Assembly: GCA_937927825.1 (NCBI GenBank)
Contig: CALFWV010000117.1
Coordinates: forward strand, 1-32,083
Origin: an uncultured Caulobacterales bacterium
Lineage (GTDB): Bacteria; Pseudomonadota; Alphaproteobacteria; Caulobacterales; Maricaulaceae
Direction: 5' to 3'
Length of the DNA: 32,083 bases
The notes under the pieces were generated by a model. It did not search any database. It was given only the letters and a program-made list of their open reading frames with translations, and was not told the origin of the DNA. Below, piece after piece: positions 17,439 through 25,259 of this stretch. The number at the start of each line of letters is the position of its first letter. Position 1 is the stretch's first letter. Position numbers and translations under genes: made by a program.

Positions 17439-18959
17439 CTATATTTTCTGGTCAAAAGCGCCGATTTCAGAATAGCCCGCTAATCGGCGTTCTATCTCTC
17501 TAAACATACCAATCATGTTCGCTTCGGACGCAGGGCTTTCAACGACGACCACAAGGTTGGGTGTGTTTGAACTGGCGCGCATAAGGCCCCAAGTTCCGTC
17601 CTCTAAGGTTAAGCGGACTCCATTGACCGTATTGACGTCAACAATTGACTGACCAAGAATTTTCATGCCTGCATCCGCATCGGACTGAACCTCCGCAATA
17701 ATGCGGTCGATGACGCCATATTTTTCTTCATCGGAACAAAATGGGCTCATCGTTGGGCTACCCCAGGTTTTAGGTAAGGCCTCGCGGAGATCAGCCATTG
17801 TCTTGTCCGGATTGCGGTCCAGCATTTGTAAAATTGCAATGGCGGATACCAAGCCGTCATCATAGCCGCGTCCGATGGGCGCATTGAAGAAATAATGGCC
17901 GGATTTTTCAAATCCAACTAGGGCGTTTAAATCATGGACCCGACGTTTAATATAGGAGTGTCCGGTTTTGTAGTAGTCAGTCTTTGCGCCGTTTTTCTGT
18001 AAAACCGGGTCCGTATGATAGAGACCTGTTGATTTTACATCGACAACGAACTGGGCGTTTTCATATTGCGCGGAGAGGTCGCGCGCTAACATAACGCCGA
18101 CTTTATCGGCAAATATTTCTTCGCCTTCATTATCTACGACCCCGCAGCGATCGCCGTCACCGTCAAAGCCTAAGGCTACTTCGGCCTTATTCGTCAAGCA
18201 GGCATCCCGCATAGCGTGCAACATGTCCAAGCTCTCGGGATTTGGATTATAATTTGGAAAACTCCAGTCCAAGTCACATTCGACGGGCACAACGTCCGCG
18301 CCAATCCGAGTCAAGACTTCCTCTGCAAAAGCGCCAGCTGTCCCGTTTCCGCAGGCGGCTACAATTCGAATGGGCCGAGAGAGTTTCACATTTTTGGTGA
18401 GGTCCGCAATGTAAGCTTCGCGAACACCGTCTATATATTTGTAACTCCCGCCTGCGCGCGGCTTTGTCTCGCCGTTCAAGACGATTTCTTTTAACCGTGC
18501 CATCTCGCCGGGACCGAAGGTGAGGGGGGCTTCGATGCCCATTTTGACACCTGTCCACCCATTTGAGTTATGACTGGCCGTGACCATCGCCACTCCGGCG
18601 CAATTGAGATGAAATTGTGCAAAATAGGCCATTGGCGATAAGGCCAGGCCAATATCATGAACCGTGACACCCGCATTCATGAGACCATTCATAAGCGCCA
18701 TTTTTATACCGAGGGAGTAATGTCTGAAGTCGTGTCCAACGGCTATATTGGGGTCCACGCCGCGCTCATGCATGAGGGTTCCAAGACCTTCGCCGAGGGT
18801 TTGGACGCCGTAAAGGTTTAATTCAGAGGGTTTTTCTTCAGAAGGTAAGCCAAACCACCACCGCGCATCATATTCCCGAAACCCTGTGGGTTTGACGAGA
18901 GCCTCTGTTTCAAACTCTAATGTATTGGCCGCAATATTGGGCCGCGGAAGACGCGTCAT
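17439..18959 (-). CDS. Phosphomannomutase/phosphoglucomutase (alpha-D-phosphohexomutase family)
   Basis: Moves phosphate between C6 and C1 of mannose or glucose, supplying mannose-1-phosphate and glucose-1-phosphate; the latter is the GalU substrate. The roughly 506-residue protein has the phosphoserine loop 'TASHNSNGWTGVKMG', the metal loop 'GFDGDGDRCGVVDNEG', the sugar-binding 'GFEKSGHYFF' and the phosphate-contacting 'RASSNTPNLVVVVES'. It belongs to the long PMM/PGM type with an extended N-terminus ('GFREYDARW') rather than to GlmM. Two consecutive ATGs are possible; AGAGGT at 18965-18970 is 5 bases from 18959 and only 2 from 18962, so I chose 18959. It is first in the minus-strand set with galU. 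Confidence 0.92.
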   Translation of the reverse strand: MTRLPRPNIAANTLEFETEALVKPTGFREYDARWWFGLPSEEKPSELNLYGVQTLGEGLGTLMHERGVDPNIAVGHDFRHYSLGIKMALMNGLMNAGVTVHDIGLALSPMAYFAQFHLNCAGVAMVTASHNSNGWTGVKMGIEAPLTFGPGEMARLKEIVLNGETKPRAGGSYKYIDGVREAYIADLTKNVKLSRPIRIVAACGNGTAGAFAEEVLTRIGADVVPVECDLDWSFPNYNPNPESLDMLHAMRDACLTNKAEVALGFDGDGDRCGVVDNEGEEIFADKVGVMLARDLSAQYENAQFVVDVKSTGLYHTDPVLQKNGAKTDYYKTGHSYIKRRVHDLNALVGFEKSGHYFFNAPIGRGYDDGLVSAIAILQMLDRNPDKTMADLREALPKTWGSPTMSPFCSDEEKYGVIDRIIAEVQSDADAGMKILGQSIVDVNTVNGVRLTLEDGTWGLMRASSNTPNLVVVVESPASEANMIGMFREIERRLAGYSEIGAFDQKI

Positions 18960-19421
18960 CATTTACCTCTGTAGAGCTAGGGTTGTTCTCAACGCCCCGA
19001 GATTACGCACAGAGACCTTAAACTAGCGTTATAATCGGATGGTTTTTCTTCACATTAAAGGTTGTAGCTGGAAGCGTGGATATCCAATCCGACCAGTCAG
19101 TCGGGTGTCAAAAATCGAAATAGCGATTAGCCATGAGCTATAAAAACCCTTTTAAGCTCCTTGCCGCTTGTCGGATGCGGTGTTCAATTTCCACGAGGGC
19201 CATGCGGACATAGCCTTCGCTGTTTTCACCGAAGCCAACCCCGGGAGAGACAGCCACGCCGCAGCCCCTGCAATCACGAAACCTTAAGCATGAAGCGAAT
19301 AGGACGGATTGTCATTTGCGTCTTGCCATGATTAATTTTGAACACTTGACTGTCTGAAGAGCTTGCAGAAAATGCGCAAAAAACCGATGTTAAGGCTTAA
19401 GGATTTCTAAAAGGAATACAG
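18960..19421. other. Gene-poor gap, 460 bp, containing an aminotransferase remnant
   Basis: No intact gene is seen between the PMM/PGM start and the lipoprotein start. It holds the 3' remnant of an aminotransferase gene on the minus strand (listed separately) and presumably the promoters of the two divergent flanking genes. TATAAT occurs at 19030-19035 on the plus strand but without a fitting -35, so no promoter is called. Confidence 0.6.
19138..19266 (-). pseudogene. 3' remnant of a class I/II aminotransferase gene (AlaC / LL-DAP aminotransferase-like)
   Basis: Read on the minus strand, the frame ending in TAG at 19140-19138 encodes about 40 residues that look exactly like the C-terminus of the AlaC/LL-diaminopimelate aminotransferase group: '[18 protein letters not shown]', then '[19 protein letters not shown]' and a final GFL. 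In intact members this block follows some 350 residues including the PLP lysine. Here the similarity stops at about nt 19263 (upstream residues read 'DCRGC', unlike the family) and no start or PLP domain is present. This is therefore a truncated, non-functional fragment, most likely left by a deletion. The conserved residues are still intact in this short stretch, which suggests a fairly recent loss (inference). Confidence 0.7.
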
Positions 19422-19895
19422 ATGCAAAAATTAACTTTGATGGGCGTGCTTGCCGCAAGTCTCTTGACGGCCTGCTCTCAAGAGCAGCCAAACAAAATTG
19501 ACGCTCCAGTCGCAACGGAGAAAACTGAAAAAAAGGTCGCTGAGACCTCCGTCGTTACGCCGCCTAAGGCTCGTATGAATTTTGCTGTGGGCAAGGGCCT
19601 AATCGTTCAGCGCGCAAAACCAAGTCAATTGGGGGCTCGGTGTGAAAACATAGCGGATGTAAGAGGGTTTAGACCATCTTGCCGTGGAGCGATAAATGAA
19701 ATGGCCAAAGCCGCACATTTCAAGCCCAGTACCTGTGAAGCGAAAAACTTTAAATCGGATGGCATTGTTGTCTGTAACGGGTTGGTCGAAACAAAAATCG
19801 GATCTGCGAAGGTTGCGGCGACTTTCCGTCAGGTCGATGAGAAATGGCAGAGTGAAGAAATAGCGATTGTAAAGGGCTCTTGGACACCAAGTTGA
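19422..19895 (+). CDS. Small lipoprotein of unknown function
   Basis: A 157-residue protein I do not recognise. It has a clear lipoprotein signal peptide with lipobox L15-T16-A17-C18 followed by Ser, so it should be lipid-anchored. Next comes a charged low-complexity linker (about 20-50, rich in Glu, Lys, Thr), then a globular part with four cysteines (in 'GARCENIAD', 'RPSCRGAI', 'PSTCEAKNF' and 'IVVCNGLVE') that could form two disulfides in the periplasm. AAGGAA lies 7 bases before ATG 19422. It stands alone, with a 211-bp gap before the glycosyltransferase gene, so a role in polysaccharide export cannot be inferred from position alone. Confidence 0.75.
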   Translation: MQKLTLMGVLAASLLTACSQEQPNKIDAPVATEKTEKKVAETSVVTPPKARMNFAVGKGLIVQRAKPSQLGARCENIADVRGFRPSCRGAINEMAKAAHFKPSTCEAKNFKSDGIVVCNGLVETKIGSAKVAATFRQVDEKWQSEEIAIVKGSWTPS

Positions 19896-19899
19896 ACGG

Positions 19900-19921
19900 A
19901 AAAATTGTATTCAATTTTTTT
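19900..19921 (+). terminator. Possible weak AT-rich terminator after the lipoprotein gene
   Basis: AAAAATTG and CAATTTTT can form an 8-bp stem around a TATT loop, starting 5 bases after the stop codon, and the descending arm runs into a T tract. The stem has a single G-C pair, so it is thermodynamically weak. Confidence 0.35.
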
Positions 19922-20106
19922 CAACAAAGCTGAGTTAGGTGTACCATCCTCCCTAGCATTTTTACCTCATCCATGTAAGGACGCCTCAGATATACGATGG
20001 GCGTAGAGTATTGGCGAAGTATGTCTCATTTTAATGAGCGCGAGCCAAATCTGGTGACCTCCGTCTGCAATCTGAGAATAACCTGTTAGCATTTCAGAGA
20101 TTTAAC

Positions 20107-22413
20107 GTGAGTAAAACGACAGACCGTATCTTAGGCACCTCTCGCCGCGTGATTGACCGCGATCCTTTAGTTTGGGTTGACGTTAAAAACTTCTTCAGGG
20201 CTCGGATTAAGCGTAAAGTTGCCAAGCAGACATCCCGTGTGAAACAAATCACGGATGAAACGATTAAGAACTATAAGGTTAGTCGATATATTGCTCCGGA
20301 TTATGGCGTGGGTGCGCTGGTCGATCTTGAATTTTACTCCGAGCAAGCGGGGGAGGAATTCGCCTCAGTCTCCGATGCTTTAGCGCATTACAGGTCGAAA
20401 GGCGCAAGTGAGGGGTTGTCTACACACCGTCTATTTGACCCAGAGTATTACGCCGAAGAAGTTTCAGGTCCGATTCCGGCCACGACACTTTTGGATCATT
20501 ATTTCGACGAAGGTGGCAGCGCCGGTTTGTCTCCAAGTCCTTATTTCAACAGTGCGTATTACCTGGAAAAATACCACTGGACCGCGAGCCAAAACCCATT
20601 AGCCCATTATCTTTGTTATGGCGTAAAAGAGGGTCATGATCCGCTTCGCCTATTTGACTCTAATTACTATATCAGGAAGTCGGTTGGGGGAGATTCAACG
20701 CACCGCTCTCCAATTGAACATTATATTTTAGAGGGCTGGCGCGAAGGAAGTGATTGTCATCCATTAGTCGATCTGAAGCATTTGGCGTCTCAAATTTGGC
20801 CCGGTAAAAGCGTTTCAGAGTGGGAAGAAGATCCTTTCAAACTATATTTGACTGATACGTCGATAAAGACAGTCTCTCCTCACCCTTTATTTGATCCACA
20901 TTTCTTTCGCCAAGCTCTGCATGATATTGATGAAAGCCTCGTCGGCAGTGGGAGTGTTTTCGATCCAGACAATAAACAAACGCCTTTAGACTACTTTTTA
21001 TGCCCTACCTCGCCGCGCGTGAATCCGTCACGCGAATTTTCTGTAGAGCAGTATAAATTTCAACATCCGGATTTAGGCCCGATGAATGGGCTTTATCATT
21101 ACGCTCGATATGGCCAAGACGAAGGCAGACCCGCCTATCCGTCAATGCGGGCGGCCATGAATGATGACTTGTTGCTCCAATTGGATAATGAACCAACGCT
21201 ATTAGCGCCCCATCAATCCGTTAAAGATATGTTTGTGGCATTTATGCCTCGCGAGTTTGAACCAGGGTTGGATTTGCTTGAGACTCTGCTGGATGAGTGT
21301 GTCGATTTTCATCCGGATATCGTTTTTTGCTTGCCGCAATTTTTCCGTGGTGGTGCTGAAAAATATGGATCGAAGCTCGTGAACACGCTCGCCGCAGAGG
21401 CGCCTGATAGCAATATTTTGGTTATTGCCACGGACGGGAAGGGTGAAGAGTCGCGTGAGTGGTATGCGGACGTCCCAAATGTAAAATATGTCGCCTTCGC
21501 GAAAGAGAGCGGCGGTGATTTACTGACTAATGTCTTGTCCCGGTTCATCACCTTGATGCGCCCTAAGTGGGTTATCAATAATAACTCCAAAGCGTGCTGG
21601 CATGCTTATGAGAAGTTCGGCCGCTCAATGTCTATAAATAGTAATCTTACAGCTTGCCTGTTTTGCTATGATTTTGATGTGAATGGATCGCGAGTGGGAT
21701 ATGCGCGAGACCATATTCGAGATGTTATCCCGTACATGCATTCGGTGTTGATTGACAATAAAGGGTTTTGCGAGACGCTTCATTCAGACTTCAGCCTTCA
21801 TCCGGCCGATGCCAAAAAACTGAAGTATCTATATCAACCTTTTGATATCGGAAATGATGAGACCGATGTGAAAGCGAAGTGGCCTGACCTGTCAGAGACC
21901 GTTAAGTCACCGAGAGTTCTTTGGCCGTCACGGTTTCATAAACAGAAGCGACCTGATTTATTGCGCGAAATTGCCGTCGCGATGCCTGACGTAGATTTTC
22001 TCGTTTGGAGTCCAGACAAATGGTCCAACAAGTTGGCCGGCGGAGACATGCCTAAAAATATAACGTTTAGCAAAGAAGAGGCACAATTCGCGGATATGGC
22101 GCGCCGCAATGTCTCAGCCTTGCTTTTGGGCTCAGCTTGGGAAGGGTTGCCAACGGTTTTGATTGAGAGCGTGGCTGCGGGACTGCCAATTGTCGCGAAT
22201 GATGTTGGCGGCGTTTCAGAAATTGTGAACGTGAAAACAGGCTACCTCGTAGACAAGCACGCGACTGCGGAAGCATATTGCGAGGCGATTTCAGCGTTAC
22301 TTGCATCACCGGAAGAAGCCTCTAAACGGAGAGACGTCGCGTTTCAAAATGTAAAAGACCAACATAGCCCCGAGGCTTATGTCTCGCGCTTGAAGTCCAT
22401 TGGATTGCTTTAA
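20107..22413 (+). CDS. GT4-type glycosyltransferase with N-terminal 'FD-YY-HY' repeats
   Basis: A 768-residue protein with two parts. Residues about 60-350 hold five to seven divergent copies of a 35-50-residue unit of the form F-D/N-x-x-Y-Y ... P-L-x-H-Y ... G-x-x-E-G, clearest at 'FDPEYYAEEV', 'FNSAYYLEKY' and 'FDSNYYIRKS'; this repeat is known in front of glycosyltransferase domains in polysaccharide clusters. The C-terminal half is a GT-B fold of GT4 type, with 'FCLPQFFRGGAEKYG' opening the acceptor domain, 'RVLWPSRFHKQKRPDLL' opening the donor domain, and the EX7E motif E679-GLPTVLI-E687 followed by 'VANDVGGVSEIV'. Donor sugar and acceptor are unknown. The start is GTG 20107 with only a weak AGAGA ribosome site. 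A GT2 gene follows after 11 bp. Confidence 0.85.
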   Translation: MSKTTDRILGTSRRVIDRDPLVWVDVKNFFRARIKRKVAKQTSRVKQITDETIKNYKVSRYIAPDYGVGALVDLEFYSEQAGEEFASVSDALAHYRSKGASEGLSTHRLFDPEYYAEEVSGPIPATTLLDHYFDEGGSAGLSPSPYFNSAYYLEKYHWTASQNPLAHYLCYGVKEGHDPLRLFDSNYYIRKSVGGDSTHRSPIEHYILEGWREGSDCHPLVDLKHLASQIWPGKSVSEWEEDPFKLYLTDTSIKTVSPHPLFDPHFFRQALHDIDESLVGSGSVFDPDNKQTPLDYFLCPTSPRVNPSREFSVEQYKFQHPDLGPMNGLYHYARYGQDEGRPAYPSMRAAMNDDLLLQLDNEPTLLAPHQSVKDMFVAFMPREFEPGLDLLETLLDECVDFHPDIVFCLPQFFRGGAEKYGSKLVNTLAAEAPDSNILVIATDGKGEESREWYADVPNVKYVAFAKESGGDLLTNVLSRFITLMRPKWVINNNSKACWHAYEKFGRSMSINSNLTACLFCYDFDVNGSRVGYARDHIRDVIPYMHSVLIDNKGFCETLHSDFSLHPADAKKLKYLYQPFDIGNDETDVKAKWPDLSETVKSPRVLWPSRFHKQKRPDLLREIAVAMPDVDFLVWSPDKWSNKLAGGDMPKNITFSKEEAQFADMARRNVSALLLGSAWEGLPTVLIESVAAGLPIVANDVGGVSEIVNVKTGYLVDKHATAEAYCEAISALLASPEEASKRRDVAFQNVKDQHSPEAYVSRLKSIGLL

Positions 22414-22424
22414 AGGGTATCGAC

Positions 22425-23237
22425 ATGGCTCGGAAAACAGTGAAATCGACCAAAAAACCCAGAGCGAAAGCCAAGCCCAAAACCAAAAGGGCGCCTGCGA
22501 AAAAGCTGGCGCCTCGGTTGGATATAACTTTGGTTGTAAATGCCCATGCTGAAGGGGCGATTTTGATCCCGACACTTAAATCTGCTCGCATGGCGGTCGC
22601 AAAGGCTCGGAGTGCGGGCTTGTCAGTAGAATTCCTATTGGTGGCCGATAACCCCAATTCAGAGACTTTAGAAATCTGCAAGTTGATGGCCCCGGAAATG
22701 GATTTCGAAATAAAGAAAATTTCTGTCAAAGACTTGGGTCTGGCACGGAACGCGGGTTTGGGTTTTGCGAAAGGTGAGATTGTCGCATTTATGGACGGCG
22801 ATGATCTCATGTCAGAAAACTGGCTCTTGCAGGGGTTTCGCGTGGCGAAAGACTTGGGCCCGGGTGTCGTGTTGCATCCTGAGATGAACTATCTGTTTGG
22901 TAATGGCCCCACGTACATTTACCTGCACCGTGATATGGATTCGCCGTCGTTCAACCAGAAAGTCTTAGTGCTTCAGAATTATTGGACGGCTCTCACAATT
23001 GGGCATCGCGAGACCTATGCGAAATATCCATATGAACCCAATACGATGAAAGATGGGTGGGGATATGAAGATTGGGGTTGGAATATTCTGACAATTTCAG
23101 AAGGCATTAAGCACAAAACCGTCCCGAACACTGCACATTATATTCGCAAGAAAAAATCGGGGTCGTTGCTTGACACGACTCTCGCAAATAACTGTTTGCC
23201 GAGATTATACCCGCTACAAAAAACTTTGGTGCAGTGA
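22425..23237 (+). CDS. GT2-type glycosyltransferase with Lys/Ala/Pro-rich N-terminal tail
   Basis: A 270-residue GT-A-fold glycosyltransferase. After a very basic 30-residue tail ('ARKTVKSTKKPRAKAKPK'), the fold starts with 'LDITLVVNAHAEGAILIPTL', continues with 'LARNAGLGFAKGEIVAFMDGDDLMS' split around the metal-binding D-x-D (D124-G-D126-D127), and has a C-terminal 'GWGYEDWGWN', whose E-D pair is the probable catalytic base region of family 2 enzymes. No membrane span is visible, so it is cytoplasmic, perhaps held to membrane or nucleic acid by the basic tail (inference). It follows the GT4 gene by 11 bp and is probably co-transcribed. Sugar specificity cannot be read. Confidence 0.87.
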   Translation: MARKTVKSTKKPRAKAKPKTKRAPAKKLAPRLDITLVVNAHAEGAILIPTLKSARMAVAKARSAGLSVEFLLVADNPNSETLEICKLMAPEMDFEIKKISVKDLGLARNAGLGFAKGEIVAFMDGDDLMSENWLLQGFRVAKDLGPGVVLHPEMNYLFGNGPTYIYLHRDMDSPSFNQKVLVLQNYWTALTIGHRETYAKYPYEPNTMKDGWGYEDWGWNILTISEGIKHKTVPNTAHYIRKKKSGSLLDTTLANNCLPRLYPLQKTLVQ

Positions 23238-23254
23238 GACTTTTCTTGCTTATC

Positions 23255-23283
23255 AGATATCGCTCTGTTTGAGAGCGATATCT
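23255..23283. terminator. Strong inverted repeat between convergent genes
   Basis: AGATATCGCTCT and AGAGCGATATCT form a perfect 12-bp stem with loop GTTTG, located between the stop codons of the GT2 gene (+) and the double sulfotransferase gene (-). Its position fits a bidirectional transcription end, but neither flank has a U-rich tract, so ordinary intrinsic termination is not assured. Confidence 0.55.
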
Positions 23284-23298
23284 CTAGGTCAGTTTGAC

Positions 23299-25041
23299 TT
23301 AACTTATTGTAGTCGTTTTATATCCGAAAGCCGCAAAGTCATTTGCATATAATTTTTGGACTAATTTTTTACAGTCATCATCATAATATGCGTTTAGCTC
23401 TTCCATGGCTTTCGTTTTGTTCCGGGGTCTTGGAATATCAAATTCGAACGCGTCTGGTGAGATCTTTTTGATAATGTGATTTAGATCTGCGGCGAAATTC
23501 TCATAGCGCCCGATGAAATCATATTTGACTAAATCAATCATGGTTTGATCGACTTGTGGGCGCCAATGAATATCCATATCTTTGCTGTCTTGCGTGCTGA
23601 TAAGCTCCAGAAATTCCCTAAAACTGATATGCTTTGTTAGGTCCGCGTCTTCTGGTTTTACACCATCACGCATGGCGATCAGGTGTTTTTTCGGGCCAAT
23701 TCCAACCTCAACTTTACTTTTATAACAAGACAGTGCCCGGGAGAATGGGTTTCTAACAAAGGTGAAAATCGTCATATCCTTGCCGGATAAGCTTCTCGTT
23801 TTATCTTTCTTTGTCATTTCTCTGAACATCGGGAGTGGGGACTGGTTTCTGAAATGTACATGGGACCCGACTTTAACCCGGTCTTCGGGCACGCCTCCAT
23901 TACTTTCCCACTCAATTTTCTGCACCAAATGTTTGACGGTTGTACAGCCGGTTTTTGGAACCTCAACATAGGTAAAGCCGTGCTTCAGGGAAGTGTGCAA
24001 GCAGTAGTTTGAAATTTTGGAAGGCATGTAAGCTTCCAGCTTATCTTCCAGAGAACCTCTTAGTTTGGGTCGATTATTCAACTTTCCCAGAACTGACTTG
24101 CCGGGCGCCTTTGTCAACGAAGCCGCAGAAACTTTCCCAATTGGCGCGGGCGCTTTAGCAACTGGTTTCTTTACAGGTTTCTCAACCGACGGTTTGCCTT
24201 TAGTCGCGGGCTTTTTTTTTGCAGCCGCTTTTACGGTCTTGCGGCCTTTGTAGCCGACAGGCAGAGCGAACCCGTAGGATTGCATGTAGCTATCGCAAAG
24301 CTTGATAAACAGCTCTTGCTCTTCTGATGTCCATGCATCCCATGCAGCTTGTAATCGTCCTTCAAAATGTTTGACAGCGTTGATGTTCTCATTTGTGTTG
24401 TCAAAGGATGAGTTGAAAATATTGCTTTGGATATATTCGCCGGGTTTCGGGTCTCTTGCCATCCCAATTTCCGCAAAGGCGTCGCCCAGCACTTCAACAG
24501 GGTTGGTGACCATGTCGTGATGTTTTATAAAGGCGACATCTGCTCTGTTTTCCAAAAAATTATTGGCTTGGATACTTCCGGCCCACCGCCGGCAACAGTC
24601 TTCAAAGGTCAGATTACTAAATCCGTGAAAATTACGCGTGGAGTTAACGACTTCGATGCCATTACGCATAATGTACATCATCTTCATGCCGGGAAAAATA
24701 TTCTTGAAAGCGCTATAATTTTTGCGATTTGGGAAAGCTTTAGCAGGCCAGTATTTTGCGGCTGCGGTTTTTGCCTTCTCTTTATTTTTTGGTGCAATAT
24801 GGAGCTTGTAGAGCATCTCGCCAAAGGCGTCCGCCCTTTCTTCTGTACCCAATTTATAATTCTTGAGGCGATATTCGCGATCTGTCCCGTTTTCATAATT
24901 ATGAATGAAATTCACGAAATGGCCAATAAACGGGGCCTCGCCAAGAACCTCAGGTTCTATAACGTTTTTGTGGTACACCAGGCATTTCAGAAGAGCACTT
25001 GTGCCGGACCTGCCAATCCCTGTCACGAAAATAGGCTGCAT
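23299..25041 (-). CDS. Two-domain sulfotransferase (fusion of two PAPS-dependent domains)
   Basis: A 580-residue protein that carries two sulfotransferase domains and probably adds two sulfates to a glycan. Domain 1 (residues about 1-255) opens with the PAPS 5'-phosphosulfate loop 'VTGIGRSGTSALLKC' and has the 3'-phosphate site near 'YIMRNGIEVVNSTRNF'. Residues 264-330 are a Lys/Ala/Pro-rich linker. Domain 2 (about 345-580) resembles carbohydrate sulfotransferases of the Sulfotransfer_2 type, with 'VEVPKTGCTTVKHLV' (361 onward) and 'FVRNPFSRALSCYKSK' (428-443). ATG 25041 follows AAGGAAAA. No signal peptide is present, so sulfation would be cytoplasmic. It is convergent with GT2 and divergent from the CDP-glucose dehydratase gene. 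Confidence 0.85.
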   Translation of the reverse strand: MQPIFVTGIGRSGTSALLKCLVYHKNVIEPEVLGEAPFIGHFVNFIHNYENGTDREYRLKNYKLGTEERADAFGEMLYKLHIAPKNKEKAKTAAAKYWPAKAFPNRKNYSAFKNIFPGMKMMYIMRNGIEVVNSTRNFHGFSNLTFEDCCRRWAGSIQANNFLENRADVAFIKHHDMVTNPVEVLGDAFAEIGMARDPKPGEYIQSNIFNSSFDNTNENINAVKHFEGRLQAAWDAWTSEEQELFIKLCDSYMQSYGFALPVGYKGRKTVKAAAKKKPATKGKPSVEKPVKKPVAKAPAPIGKVSAASLTKAPGKSVLGKLNNRPKLRGSLEDKLEAYMPSKISNYCLHTSLKHGFTYVEVPKTGCTTVKHLVQKIEWESNGGVPEDRVKVGSHVHFRNQSPLPMFREMTKKDKTRSLSGKDMTIFTFVRNPFSRALSCYKSKVEVGIGPKKHLIAMRDGVKPEDADLTKHISFREFLELISTQDSKDMDIHWRPQVDQTMIDLVKYDFIGRYENFAADLNHIIKKISPDAFEFDIPRPRNKTKAMEELNAYYDDDCKKLVQKLYANDFAAFGYKTTTIS

Positions 25042-25165
25042 GATGAATTTTCCTTGGCTTGGTGTGCACTTAAAATGAACAACCTACTTACAGCATGAAC
25101 CCTGTGCTGCAAATGAAAACGGCATCTTTTGCCATCGAAACCGAGGCAACAGACAGGTCATTTAC

Positions 25166-25193
25166 TTGACAGCTGTGAAACTAAATTTACTAG
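25166..25193 (+). promoter_or_regulatory. Candidate sigma-70-type promoter before the CDP-sugar/ACP operon
   Basis: A perfect TTGACA at 25166-25171 is followed 16 bp later by TACTAG (25188-25193), a partial -10 match. It lies about 70 bp before the first gene of the rightward operon in the divergent spacer. The -10 is poor, so this is tentative. Confidence 0.35.
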
Positions 25194-25259
25194 GCGGGGT
25201 AGCCTCTGTAGTTAAGCTCTGTCGGTATCTAGACGCGCAAGAAAGTGACGGTTTTTTCC

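Noticed and set aside
19990-20015. GGGCGTAG stretch resembling an ops/JUMPStart element before the glycosyltransferase gene
   Set aside because: It lacks one G of the core GGCGGTAG and the rest of the conserved element, so it is likely chance.
20025-20038. CTCATTTTAATGAG palindrome upstream of the glycosyltransferase gene
   Set aside because: The dyad is short and AT-rich with no spacer typical of a known operator, and there is no second copy nearby.
22322-22810. 162-residue minus-strand frame over the GT4/GT2 junction
   Set aside because: It crosses two well supported genes on the opposite strand and shows no domain or ribosome site.
24427-25098. 223-residue plus-strand frame across the double sulfotransferase gene
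   Set aside because: It lies antisense to the PAPS-binding domain, which has strong motif support; the frame itself has no recognisable features.
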